Under the pieces are notes generated by a model, which was given only the letters and a program-made list of their open reading frames with translations, made no database searches and was not told the origin of the DNA. Of a DNA stretch of 64,000 bases, positions 21,655 to 32,797 are shown in pieces. The stretch's first letter is position 1. Every line of letters starts with the position of its first letter. Origin of the DNA: Digitaria exilis (Eukaryota; Streptophyta; Magnoliopsida; Poales; Poaceae); contig JACEFO010002497.1 of assembly GCA_015342445.1 (NCBI GenBank), positions 1,116,001-1,180,000 of the forward strand, written 5' to 3'. Position numbers and translations under genes: made by a program.

Positions 21655-22690
21655 GCAGGCATTGTGAATTTTATGGTTTCTGGATATGTGCCACTAGAAG
21701 TAGATAAGGGACAATCCATATCTCTACAGAGTATGCGCTGATGGATTACTGAGAAAATGTGTCCCAGTTGAGGAAGGAATTCAAATCATAGAGAAATGTC
21801 ATACAACAACATACGGAGGTCATTATGGACGATTTCAAACTCAAGCAAAAGTTTGGCAGAGTGGTTTCTTCTTGCCAATGATGTATGAAGATACAAGGGA
21901 ACTTATCCGAAGATGCCATAGATGCCAACTCCAAGGAAGTATCACAACTCAAAATGACAAGCCTCTCGCATAGAACCTTCCTCTCGAATTATTTGATTTG
22001 TGGGGTATTGACTTTATGGGACCATTCCCAAAATCCGAAGGATACAAATACATCTTGGCTGATGTGGACTATGTTTCCAAGTGGGTAGAAGCACTCCCTT
22101 GCAAAGCTGCTGATGCTAAACATGCCCAGAAGATGTTCTATGAAGTTATCTTCCCTCGATTTGGAACACCAAGGCCCATAATAAGTGACGGAGGATTACA
22201 CTTTATTGATAAAACCTTCCAAAATCTTCTTAGAGACTTTGGATCAAAGCACAATATTGCAACTCCGAGCAGAGACATCAAATAAATAGATAAAAACATT
22301 TTGTAGAAAACAGTCCATGAAATGGGGAAAGAATGGAGGAGAAAATTTCAAGATGCATTATGGGCTTATCGGACAGCCTACAAAACTCCAATTGGGATGT
22401 CTCCATTCCAACATGTGTATGGAAAAACATGTCATTTACTAGTAGAATTGGAACCTCGTGCATATTGGGCAATACAAAAATGGAATATGGACCTTCAAGT
22501 GGCATGCCGAACTAAAAAATTCCAACTCTTCAAGCTAGAGGAGTGCAGAGAAAAAGCATATCATAGTGCCAAGATATATAAAGAAAGGACAAAAAGATGG
22601 TATGACAAAAGAATCAAGCCGAAGGAATTCAAGCCAGCAGACAAGATCTTTTTAATTTAATCCCACAATCAAGCTCTTTGGGCATAGAAA
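21655..22690 (+). pseudogene. Gypsy integrase, broken
   Basis: A zinc-binding HHCC region (HTTTYGGHYG then RRCHRCQ, about 21800-21930) is followed by the catalytic core with WGIDFMGPFPKSEGYKY (first aspartate, about 22000) and IISDGGLHF (second aspartate, about 22180). The stretch that should carry the third catalytic residue, glutamate, is missing or scrambled at about 22255-22310, where stops occur. The C-terminal part resumes with WRRKFQDALWAYRTAYKTP and GKTCHLLVELEPRAYWAI. Stops and frame changes make it nonfunctional. Confidence 0.82.
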
Positions 22691-22718
22691 ATTGTGCAGT
22701 AAATGGAAAGGGCCATAT

Positions 22719-23478
22719 ATTGTGATTATAGATGTCCAGAAAGTCCAAGGCACGACAGCCTTCCTGGAAGCACGGTTTATGGCCGGGCCCAGACCTGACC
22801 CGGCATGCACAATATTAGACGGCCTGGCTAGGGCCCGATACCTCCCACTAGCACGGCACATTGGCAGTTAGGAAATGGCAGCTCCACCAAGCACAAGCCT
22901 ACCCAACCAACTAAACCCAAGCAACCCCAGCCACACTCACGCCGGTCTGCCGCTGCTCCACATCCCCACGCGATGCACACCCACGCTGATCCCCCATGCT
23001 GTGATGCTCTTTCGCACGAATCACGAGTCCACGATGGTGGCACGATGCAGCCTCCGCTCCGCCTCACTTCCTCCTCTCCGCCTCCCCTCACTTCCTTGGC
23101 AGCGCCTCCTCCTCTCCACTCCGCCTCACCTTCTCCTCTCCGCTCCGCCTCACCTTCTCCTCTCCGTCTCCCCTCACTTCCTCAGTTGCGGCTCCTCTCT
23201 CCGCTCCACCCCTCACATTCTAGGCAGTCGGCGGCGCCATCTCCTCTCTGCCTCTCCCCTACCAAGCTGTGGGTGCGGCGGCGCAAATGAGCAGGCGGGC
23301 CGGCGGCACAACGAGGGCATGCGGCATGGCAAGCTAGTAGAGCGGTGGCGCGGGGAGTGTGCCGGCATCGTGGGGGCCCATGGCACGGAAAGATGGTCGT
23401 GCCAGTCCAGCCTGCCCGACATGGGAAAGGGCCCATGGGCCGGGCCCTGCAGCTCGTTTGGACATCTATAATGATGAT
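22719..23478. mobile_element. hAT-like non-autonomous element, 744 bp
   Basis: Ends TATAGATGTCCA (22727) and TGGACATCTATA (to 23470) are inverted repeats. The candidate 8-bp TSDs ATTGTGAT and ATGATGAT agree at 6 of 8 positions. Subterminal parts are rich in GGCCGGGCC-type words and the middle in CTCCGCCTCACCTTC-like repeats. It is the third hAT-type insertion in this retroelement. No transposase is present. Confidence 0.7.
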
Positions 23479-23639
23479 CAACACTTCTTCTCATGGAGCA
23501 ATCACTCTCCAAAATGACTAAGGTAAGAACTTTAAGGTAAATGACCAACGTTTAGAAATTTTCTTAGAACCTGATAACTTAAATAGAGATGTAAAAGAAT
23601 TATAATTAGTGGAGTTAACCCATTCTCCAGGACAAGATA

Positions 23640-23994
23640 TTGGGCCTCGAAAGCATATTCAAAAATGGGTACAACGAGGCACCTCCCCCCTCAAAGGGGA
23701 GGTTTAGGCACGACAACCATGGGCCGGCCAATCCCATGTGGAAAAAGTAACTATGCTTATATCTATTCCTATAGCTCCACATATCAGCTTGAAAAAAAAA
23801 CTGGTGAGGAATAAAGAAAAATATAAAGAGAGACTGAGAGTAACAAGAGTATAACGTTTTGCTATGTTAACTCAAAGAAGAAAAAGTCCAAGTATTTGTA
23901 AAGGAAAAATCATGAACTTACTCTTCTATTCAGCAGCATTATTTACACCTTATCCTTCACTCGGGACCAGCAAAGAACTAAGAGTGGGGATATT
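23640..23994 (+). other. Untranslated 3' region of the gypsy element with purine tract
   Basis: After the integrase remnant the sequence has no supported frame. It ends with AACTAAGAGTGGGGATAT just before the 3' LTR, the likely polypurine tract that primes plus-strand synthesis. Confidence 0.6.
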
Positions 23995-24725
23995 TGTTGA
24001 TGGTTCTTAACTATGAATAATCTTTGTCAACAAAAGCATAAATCAATCACTAAAATTAGAATAGGGTTTCATACCAACTATTTCCACTAGTTTTTGTGAT
24101 TTGTGCTTTGTAGGCCTCTACAGGTGAAAATATCAAGAAAAGAGAAAAAAGATACAGGAAAATGATTGCTTCATGCTACACGCTTTTCAATGGATCCAAA
24201 CGACGAGCCTACAGAAGTCAAAAGAAGTCATCATCATTGAAAAACAAAAGAAGGTCTAGTCTACAGCCCACCACGCGAAGGCGGTGGCCGAGACCTTGCA
24301 ACGTGGGACCGGCCGGCCCACGGCTAAGGCCGTTGGCGCCAAGATTTCTTGAGGCGGTTCCCAAGGGCGGCAACATCAACTACCATACTTATATCATTTC
24401 GAGCTGACCTATAGGCCTATATAAGCATGGGTATCCCCCTGTACTCAGTAATGAGAGAATTCATTTGTAATTCAAACACATAAGGGGTATTCCAAGGGGT
24501 TCAGGAAGAGGAGAGAAGCCTTTGATATGTTAGAATTAGAAGTGTTTATGGGAGAGATTAGAAGCGGATCCAAGTTTGATTGGATTGTTCTTCGGCTCCT
24601 TCGATTTTGTACCTTGTTGGATTCATACACTTGAGTAATTCTTCATGTTCTTCTTTTGATTATTTTATTATTAAATTATGTCCTAATATTGATTGCTTAT
24701 GGGAACGTATGTTCGCTATCCTACA
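23995..24725 (+). repeat. 3' LTR of the gypsy element, truncated
   Basis: It starts TGTTGATGGTTCTTAAC and is uninterrupted, so it serves as the empty-site reference for three insertions in the 5' LTR. A TATATAAG box lies at about 24417-24424. Similarity to the 5' LTR stops at TTCGCTATCC (about 24722); roughly 430 bases of the 5' copy are missing here. The DNA that follows (CAGACGCATTTGATATGC) is unrelated. Confidence 0.85.
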
Positions 24726-24935
24726 GACGCATTTGATATGCATCTATGATATGATGTCACATAGGAGACGTGTTCTGTTGAGCCGCATCTCCTATGTCAT
24801 ATTGGAGACGCTTTTTAATTTCGCGTCTCCAAAGGTAGTATCTCCTTAGTGCCTTTCTCACATAGTGAAAGTAATCTATAAAAGTTCTACTAATGCGCCT
24901 CTAAGTTCGTAGCAACGCATGGACATATTTCCTAG
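24726..24935. other. Unclassified repeat ending in a possible Helitron-type terminus
   Basis: This 210-bp stretch contains mutually inverted words such as CATAGGAGACG and CATCTCCTATG (about 24760-24800). It ends with ATGCG...CGCAT and then CCTAGTT near 24930, reminiscent of a degenerate Helitron 3' end. There is no matching 5' end, so the call is weak. The duplicated Lhca1 segment starts right after it. Confidence 0.3.
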
Positions 24936-25097
24936 TTATTATAAAGCTAGCTTGATTTCGGATTAAAAGTTGGGTCCATTCACAAGATCGAGTTGGCGCT
25001 ACTAAACCGTAAGATTTACATTACAAGGCGTGACCAGAAAGTCATTGTATTTCATCGTACAGTTCCTGCAAGTTCTCAGACAGTCCCCGGTAACCAA

Positions 25098-25102
25098 CCA
25101 CA

Positions 25103-25138
<36 letters not shown>
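25098..25138. repeat. (CA)n microsatellite
   Basis: An almost pure CA dinucleotide run of about 34 bases follows CACAAACACAC. The homologous site next to the intact Lhca1 gene is much shorter, so the run expanded after duplication. Confidence 0.95.
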
Positions 25139-25139
<1 letters not shown>

Positions 25140-25324
25140 CACCATCAACACTACCAACACGGCCCATATGTCCTCTCTCTCATCTTCATTCTCTGGTAAT
25201 CACCTCATCAGGTCGCTCAAGGGTAAATGGTCCAGGGGATGATGATGTCGCAGATATTGTTATGCCATGGGTCGGCGAGGTGGGTGGCCAGGTTCTCTAG
25301 CGGCCCGGTACTGGGGTACGCCGA

Positions 25325-28300
25325 CTACTTGTGACATCCCATATCAAGAACATGCTAAGTGTCATGGTTTGGTTGGAAAGATGAGTAATAAAGAGAAAAG
25401 AAAAAGAGACAAATAAGAAGGTCAATTGACCAAAGTCAAAAATTTGACTAAGACTTGGGTTTTTTGAAAGCCAAGAGTTTCTAAATTTAGTTCATAAGCT
25501 AAGGAACTTGGTTGTCCAAAAATTTTGTGTAAAGTTCTTGTGATGATGCTTCAATTAAATGAAAGAAAGAAAACAGAAATGGCACTATTCATGGTCTGAA
25601 AACAGGACGATCATTTTCAGACTTAGCTGTTTTGAGCATAATGGACAGCTGAATTTGAGGAATGTTTGTGGCCGATCTGTTGGTTGTCTGAGTTGGGTGT
25701 TAAAAAGAAAGTTGTTAAGGGAAGTGTTTGCGGCAACTTTTGTTTTTGGACCAGACTCAGAAGATGCCTGGATTCAGGAGCAATCGCGAGATAAGATGGT
25801 TCAGAAAATGTTTTCAGTAAAATTCAGAGAAAGTTCAGCTGAACTGAATTTGTGCGATTTGAGCTCGAATTTGAAGTTTTCTGTAAAAACTTCCAACTAT
25901 AAAGCTGTACTTCTGAATGTGACTTTCAATCTTGTTTTGACACCTGATGCATGTTCTGTTCAAGTTTTGAGAGTAATTTGAGAAATTTAGTTAGCAGTTC
26001 TGGATTTGAAAAGTGTTGAGGCTGATATTTTGAGGCTCAAATTCGACCTCAATCTTTGCTCAAATGGAGCAAGTGACAACAGAAGAAATGAAATTCAATG
26101 ATCTAGCTACAAGTTTGTTCTTGGGAGTTTTCGATGTTACAATACATATTTCGGAGAAAAGTGGAGTTCAAATCTCAGTTTTGAAGCTGTTTGGGGGAAA
26201 AGATGACGTCGGCCAGCTGTTGGGCAGCTTGCCGCCGGCGGTGCGAAGTCGGTTCGCCGGCCACGCGTTGACTTCGCTCAGAGCCAGCTCGAGAGAAGGT
26301 GCAACAGGAGGTGGCAAGCGACGGCTGCGTCGACTCACGGTTAAAGGTGTCGTCGTCGACCTTCCTTTCTCCTCTTTCACTTCGCCATCTTTCCCTTTCA
26401 CCATGGCCGCCGGTTAGCCGCAGCTCGGTCGCCGCCGTCCGAACCTCCCCATCTAGTTCCTCTCCACCAAAAGCTTCCCCTTCACTTCCTCTTTTGTTTC
26501 GGCCAGCCCTCATCCTTCATTCACCTCTCCACAGCTCGGCGCAATCTCTTTTTCAACCTCCTCGTCGCCGTTCTTGTCGGGGTAAGCTCGGTTCGCCGAG
26601 GTGGTGTTGTTGCCGTGTGTTTAGCCGGGGTTTGAGAGTGCAGCAGGGTTGTTCTTGAGCCATGGAGCGTGTTTGGGGGTTTAGTTGGTCGGGCACGTCT
26701 TTCCTTGGGCCAGGAATGCCGTTCGCCGCCGTGGCGCTCTTCTGCCATGGCCGGCGCATGTGGCCAGCCTTGCCTGGGCCTTCTCCGGCCGAGCTATTAC
26801 GCGCGCTAGATGCGCTAGGGTCTGCTGGTGCTTGTAGGGGTGTTGTTAGTCGCCGCCTTGCCATGTCCGCTCTGCCAGGCGCTCGCCACCGCTCTCGCCA
26901 TACGCGCTCCCGCCATGGCTGGCGTGTGGAGCTAGCGCGCTTCGTGTCGCGTTGGTCGGGTTAGCTTGCGCGCGAGCCGTCTCTTGTATCGGTGTTGCTC
27001 GTGGGCCAAGTTTGGTGCTTGTTCTTGAAAGGTGGTCGTCGGAGTTTGTTGCGCCGCCATGCGCCGCCGTCTTGGCCGCCGCCGCGCTAGGGTTGATGGT
27101 TTGCCACGGGAATGCTAGGCTAGATGGGTGTGCGGTTGCGAGGGGTAGCCATAGAGCTAGATGTCTTCGTCGGGGGACCTCGCCGCCGGCGGAGCCCGGT
27201 CCAAGCCGGCGCTCTGTTCTGGCGTGGGCAGAGACCCCGGGGAGGAAGAGAAGGAAGTTTAGGGGGGTTTTTGCAAGAAAGCCAAATAGGTTTTTAGATT
27301 TAGATTTCAATTTATGTTTTCCACTGTTTTAATTATAGAAAATCATAGAAAAATCAGAAAAATGTGAAATCAATTTTCATAGCTTCCTTAGATTTTGCTT
27401 TCTGTTCTAAAAATGTTAAACCTTTTAATTTGTGCTGTTTAGAATTTAATAAAAACTTTATATTTTGGAATTTAATTTGTAAAAATGTTTAGGATATTTA
27501 TAAAAATAATTAAAAATTAGTTTTATGCTTTATAAGCACAAATAAAAAGAGAGGAAGGGTTTTATACCTTTGGTAGTTAATTTTGGCACACTTAATCATT
27601 CTTCTTTAATAAATGTAAAAGAAATAAGGACTAATTCACCCAAGCAAAATTTCAAGGTTTTCTTTGAAAATAAATGGGTTGTTGTGTTGGCTTGCAACTT
27701 TATCGAGAGATAAAGTTTTGTGTGCTATGTTTTAAAACTTGTTGCATCTCTAATCCCTGACTTGCATTACATGTTAGAACCCGAAGCATCGGAGGTGGAG
27801 TATATTGAACTTCCCGAAGAATAAGTCCAGTACGAGGAAGTTCTAGTGGTAGCTCCGGAGTCCAAAGAAGTTGTTGACGCCGCTAACCTTTTTGGAACTG
27901 CATCTCTACCTATTTTATTTCACAAGGTTCACGAGTCCAAATATTATGTCTCTATGTGCATTAGGTTAGGAATTGATTGAAAACCCTTGATGCATGAATT
28001 ACTCCTTGGTAGAACTACCCTTGCTTAGTTAAGAAATTGATTAGCAATATCTACCTGGCTATGCTTAGCAAGGATAAATAAAAGATGATGATCTAGGTTC
28101 TCACTAAATATATATGAATCATGAAAGACTTGATATGGAAGGATAGTGGGCAGAAGTTGGTAGAAGGGATTGAAGTAAGCTCGATCCTTAGCTCTGTCTA
28201 CTGGTTTAAGTGACTAAGGACCGATCCGTTGTTTAATTGATTGATCAAGTAATTCTACCTGGTTTCTTACTGGGTTATGGGACCAGTAAAGCCAACTAGG

Positions 28301-29311
28301 TTGGTTGGCTCACTGATTGGAAATATCGCTTACCCGTGCTTGTTGGGTCGGAGAAAGGGGGGGCTGTAGCCATTAACTCACGGGGTGGTCGCCAGATGTG
28401 GGGCCCACGTGGGGGTGTGTTCCCGGGTTCGAGTAAGGATATTTTTGGTCTTTGACCCAGCTGATCGAAAGGTTGTTGCGTGCAGCCGGCGCAGCTGTAC
28501 ATGACTGGGGGCTAGGTATCTCCTGCAGGATGTAAAATTGACCCGGATCGCCACAACTCTTGGTTATGAGTGCACTTGATCAGTTGTTAAACATCGTAGA
28601 GGAAACAAGTTGAACAATATGAGGTTGATTCAAAAATGTTGTTTGAGCCTAGAACCACCTGTATGAAAAAGTACTTTAAAACATAGTTGGATTGGTAACT
28701 ATTCAATTGAGCTAAAAACTGCCAATAAGGACCAATCATTAGTAAGCCCTTTTCGCAAAAAGAGTTGAGTCAGCCAAAAATCCACTCAAAAGCCTAATCA
28801 TATCTCCTTGAGAGTCTTTTCTTTGGTAAGGCGGGTAAACCTTGCTGAGTACCTTCGTACTCAAGGTTCTCTCCTTGTTGTTATTTCCAGAGGATGCTCC
28901 ACAGCAGGAAGGCGAGGAGAACCAGAAGCCATAGAGCATCAGTTGGTCCCGGATGTCTCTGGATGAATAAAGTCACCTTGTGTTGTAATATGATTTAATA
29001 GTTGCCTAAACCAGTTTGTATTAAGCTCTTAGAACCTTGACCTGCATCTAAGGTTGTTTCAAACTCGGTTTGTAATAATTGGTACATTTCCGTATTTATG
29101 TAAAAAGTTAATGCTTGTTGTGTTTCCCATTGTGGAATTGATCCTGAACTATGGTTGAAAAAATTTGTCAGTGGATGATTCGGGATGTCCCGGGGACACT
29201 CGACGGACTACCGGGTTTAAACTGTTTGAAGTGTGTTTGCTGATATTGTCCTGATTTGGGCGATTAAGCGCACTTGAGCCAGTTTAAATTGGACGATTCT
29301 GTCACACTACT
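25325..29311 (+). mobile_element. Solo LTR of 3977 bp (element C)
   Basis: The insertion 25330-29306 begins TGTGACATCCC and ends GATTCTGTCACA, with a perfect 5-bp TSD CTACT (25325-25329, 29307-29311). It shares with element B (9620-13786) the start TGTGACATC, a GC-rich block about 0.9-1.9 kb from the start (26200-27250), the string GGGTAAACCTTGCTGAGTA with a hairpin at 28840-28867, and AAACTCGGTTTGTAATAA (about 29070). B and C are therefore related families. No second LTR or internal coding part is present. Confidence 0.85.
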
Positions 29312-29486
29312 GCACGTAGAACCTCACGAACGCCAGCATCACCAGCCGGCCTGCTCGATCACAAATCGATCATGTTAATATAGTAGCAAAGTATGTAGGC
29401 ACCACCCTCTTTTCGGCCATTGGCCTTTGTATTGGGTTGTACCTCTAGCCCAGGTTGCGGATGCACCCATCAACCCTAGCTTGACC

Positions 29487-32014
29487 CCTAGGATAGATTT
29501 TTTATTTCATTCCTTTTTCATATAATACTTTAATAAAAATCTGTCCCCAACTATATTGTCAACTTATGGCCCTTTTGGTCGCGCTAAGACATCCGGCGTG
29601 GCTATCTATGGAGTCACGCTGAAGCATGTGGCATGACCAAAGTGCCACGATGGCCAGTCCGCGTGTTGGACAGCTGACGTGGAGGGGATGGACTACCCGG
29701 TAGCATGTGGCGCAAGTCATGCCAGATCCCATGGGATGTCTGGGACTTCAACATGAACAACTTGGTCAGGATTTACCTGAAAAAAATTTGCTCGGGATTG
29801 AAAGGAATATTGGGACCTCTGGGACTTCAACATGAAAAACTTCCAACTGTCTCAACTCTAGGTGATTAGGACATCCTCCACTATTACCTGTTGGCAAAGA
29901 CGCAACAAAAAAAAGGGTCCAGCTGGCCCAGTTGTAGTCGGACGGCGACCGTGTGAGCCTCTGAACAATCCCACATTGCTTAGCTTGGGAGGTGGAAGCC
30001 ATCTTAAAAGGGAGAGCCACCCGATCCCCTATCAGACTAGTCGTTTAGGGTGATTGGGCCCTTCCTCGAGTGGGGCGCTGGAGTTGCGGTGTTGAGGTTA
30101 CCGAGGTGCTGGTCGTGTGGACCTGAGGTCGTACCGGTGTGTAGGGCTTTCAGCAGGAGTTGTGGTGCTAAGATTGCAGGATTTAAGAAATCTAGATTAG
30201 TGTGTTGGGCTTTGTTCCACCCCACATGGGCCAATGTCACATCACTAGGGGTGTAAATGGTGGCAAAAGGACACTAGAAAGAAATACTTTAGCTCTCCAG
30301 CTACTCCAGTTGACTCATCTAACCTCTGATTCATAGTAGGGCCAGAATCTGATGGTCTTGCTATGTTTGCATGGGTGGGGGCTCTATGTTCAGGCGTGGA
30401 TCCAGGATCCAAACTGGCTTTAGTGGGCACAAATGATCTTTCTTGGACATCACCAATGGGTTCTGCTAAAGTAACGTCTCTTTCCACATTGTTGTCCACT
30501 TCCAAAAGACACCCTACATCACCACGATAAGCAAAATACGCCATCGTTATCTCCCTCCTCATTTTCAAACATGATATCATCAAGGTTATTGTTTAGTCGA
30601 CATCTACCGAAGTCATCTTCATTGATACTGGATTCTGTATCGACATCATATTATGTATCTTCAACATTAACAACATCATCATCAACTCTTCATCCTCCTC
30701 CTCCTCGTCCCCCTCCTCCACCTCATTCATGTGCCCTTAGTGGCACACGTCTTCTTGAGTTAAGTTCTCCATAGGCTCATCATCTTCATCTTTTCCATGC
30801 ATAGCAATATCACGTGCACAAAAATCCACGACTACCTCGGGAACACTAACTTGAGAACCCTTAACAACATCTTTGTAAAAACAACAATCATCCTTTGCAG
30901 GAACGGGCAATAACACATAGTGACCTTTTTCTGTCAGCATCAAACCTCCCACGACGTCCTATATCCCATTGCTCCCTTTCTACTCTGAATAACTCATTCA
31001 CTCATGATACCAAATCAGCAGATGAAGGTGGTCTATCAAATCTTGCAATTTGTTGCCTCATGCTCACAAATTCTCCATTCTCATTCACAATGCCACCCGA
31101 GAATATACAAACTAATATGATCCATCTACATACATATCATCATTTGCTTTAAATAAAAGTGCAACATACATATATTGTTTCGTCATGAATTATAAATTAT
31201 TTTTCTATTTATTTATCTATGAAAATATGCCCCTAATGTCAACATCAAATGTTAACATGCAAGATATTCTAGATGTAAAGGAGAGTTTGCATCCACAAAA
31301 TGCTCGATATAACACAACTAATCATATACATTGCGTGGAAAATTTCTCATATCAACATAAACCCTAGGGAACAAACCGAATCAGGAAAAATATAAGGTGA
31401 AAGTGGAGGAGCTACCTTCAAGGAGTATTTGTCAACATTTACTCCTTAACCCAAGGAGAATGAAGGGGATCTAGAGGGGGGGTAGTGGAGACGCCATGGC
31501 TAACCTTCAGCTCGACCTCGAATTGGGAGCAAATGGGGGAAGGTGAAAGGGAAAGAAGGGGGCACGAAGGAAGGCCGTGCGGGCTAGGGTATAGGGTTAT
31601 GTAAAGTCTCGCCACCTCGGGCCGACCCAATACACCCGGCAGCTCTGTCCTCAAAAACCAACACTTTATCTTCACTCATGCGCACTTGGGAAAAACTTCT
31701 TGGTCGGTCACCTATCACTCCAGGTCAAGCACATTTAACATCAGAGTTCTTTTGATTGAGCTTCCAGAAAAAGAGGTTGCTACTTATTGGTATGAGTATT
31801 CTTATCAATTCTATTAAGCCTTAGGCTAGGATGTTAGTCATGACATGTGGTCTGGTGCGACTTAGTCGCACCGCATGCTACAGCGTGACTCAACGGATAG
31901 TCGCGTCGGGTGATTTGGCGCGACCAGAAAGGCCAAAAGTTGAAAATTTAGTTGCAGATAGATTTTTATTAAAATATTAGATTAAAAAGGATTAAAATTT
32001 AAAAAAATACTAGG
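29487..32014 (-). mobile_element. Mutator-like element with long TIRs, degenerate
   Basis: Terminal inverted repeats of roughly 160-170 bp (29487-29650 and about 31845-32014) align through TTTAATAAAAATCT, GGCC-TTT-TGGTCGCGC and GAGTCACGCTG-AGCATG. The interior minus strand (about 31130-30250) encodes broken frames with NENGEFVSMRQQIARFDRP and HYVLLPVPAKDD, resembling the N-terminal region of plant MuDR-type transposases, followed by an acidic, aspartate/glutamate-rich stretch. The catalytic and zinc-knuckle regions are absent. A 9-bp TSD is not recognisable, so the exact ends are approximate. It lies between the broken and intact Lhca1 copies. Confidence 0.62.
30245..31130 (-). pseudogene. 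MuDR-like transposase N-terminal remnant
   Basis: Minus-strand pieces in changing frames: FVSMRQQIARFDRPPSSADL (about 31075-31015), VEREQWDIGRRGRFDADR, then 30952-30737 with GHYVLLPVPAKDDCCFYKDV and VPEVVVDFCARDIA, then 30583-30245 with MAYFAYRGDVGCLLEVDNNV. The order resembles the N-terminal region seen in MuDR-family transposases of plants. Several frameshifts and stops are present. Family assignment rests on pattern memory only. Confidence 0.45.
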
Positions 32015-32384
32015 CTATAAACTCAATAGCCTTGAGTCTAGTTTTCCATCCAGAAACTGATCTTAATCATTGTAACAATGACACTATGTCCACTTGTCAG
32101 TGATCCAGGGCCAGTGTTCTTGTTCTACACCACTATGTCGATTAGTCCTTTGGTGTCTCAAATCTTGAAACTTTCTATTCAGATTTGCTGCAATATTCAT
32201 CTGCAACTTCAGATTGCGTGCTTCTACTTTCTTACTTGTGTTCTCGATTCGCTTGCAGAAAAAGCCTTCTAGTTAAGGTCAATCAAGTTGTGTTTGGTTG
32301 ATAACCAACGGATCAACGGTGTAACGATCGAATCGTGTTTGATTAGAAGCTCTGATTGCCAACGTCGAAGTTTCAACTTTCGAG

Positions 32385-32484
32385 ATTGGAAGATCGTGCA
32401 GTGTTCCATAACTCTCCATTCCAATTTCAAAACTATTGGAAGATCGTGCAGTGTTCCATCACTCTCCATTCGAATTTCAAAACT
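32385..32484. repeat. Tandem duplication of a 50-bp unit
   Basis: Two adjacent copies (32385-32434, 32435-32484) start ATTGGAAGATCGTGCAGTGT and differ at two positions. It lies about 300 bases beyond the stop codon of Lhca1. Confidence 0.9.
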
Positions 32485-32797
32485 AAACACCTCTGATCTG
32501 GTGCCGGGCGATAGGAATTCAGTAAATTATTTTAAAGCCAGCTTGATTTCGGATCAAAAGTTGAGTCCATTCACAAGATCGAGTAGCCGCTACTAAACCG
32601 TAAGCTTTACATTACAAGGCGTTCCCGGCGGGCCGGAATGTCGCCGTCTTTCATCATACACAGTTCCTGCACGCACGCAGGCAGTGCCCGATAACCAACC
32701 AATCACACGCACACACACAAAACACCATCCACACTCCCACCACAGCCCATCTCTCCTCTCTGTCTCATCTCATTCTCTGGCAATCACCTCAAGTCGC

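Larger units (their letters stand above)
6066..24725 (+). mobile_element. Large Athila/Tat-type Ty3/gypsy retrotransposon, opened by nested insertions
   Basis: The element spans 18.7 kb because seven other elements have inserted into it. Removing them leaves a 5' LTR of about 1.2 kb (6066-6151, 7727-8042, 9493-9619, 13792-14467), a primer-binding-like site near 14476-14493 resembling TGGCGCCGTTGCCGGGGA, gag remnants, a protease-like region, RT, RNase H and integrase, a purine tract ending about 23990 and a 3' LTR at 23995-24725. The LTR begins TGTTGATGG and ends CACCAACA, giving a TGTTG/CAACA inverted terminus. Order PR-RT-RH-INT defines Ty3/gypsy; the RT and linker sequences resemble the Athila/Tat branch. 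All reading frames are interrupted, so it is inactive. The 3' LTR lacks its last 430 bases or so, and no matching TSD is visible. Confidence 0.85.
24943..29375 (-). pseudogene. Duplicated, broken last exon of Lhca1, split by a solo LTR
   Basis: Sequences 24943-25329 and 29307-29374 together match 32534-32977, which covers the 3' flank, the 3' UTR, the last exon and the start of the preceding intron of the intact Lhca1 gene. The pseudo-exon on the minus strand runs 29350-29312 and 25329-25217; a solo LTR with TSD CTACT sits inside it. The stop codon (25219-25217) is preserved, but the copy is interrupted and carries no exons 1-3. A CA microsatellite (about 25103-25136) stands where the intact gene has a shorter CA tract (32707-32720). 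Confidence 0.9.

Noticed and set aside
22875..23471. 198-aa open frame
   Set aside because: Lies in a hAT-like element and consists of CTCCGCCTCACC-type repeats.
25098..25138. CRISPR-like or other structured repeat
   Set aside because: It is a plain CA microsatellite; no spaced direct repeats occur anywhere in the window.
26299..27332. Frames of 100-150 aa on both strands
   Set aside because: Inside solo LTR C; same composition artefact as in elements A and B.
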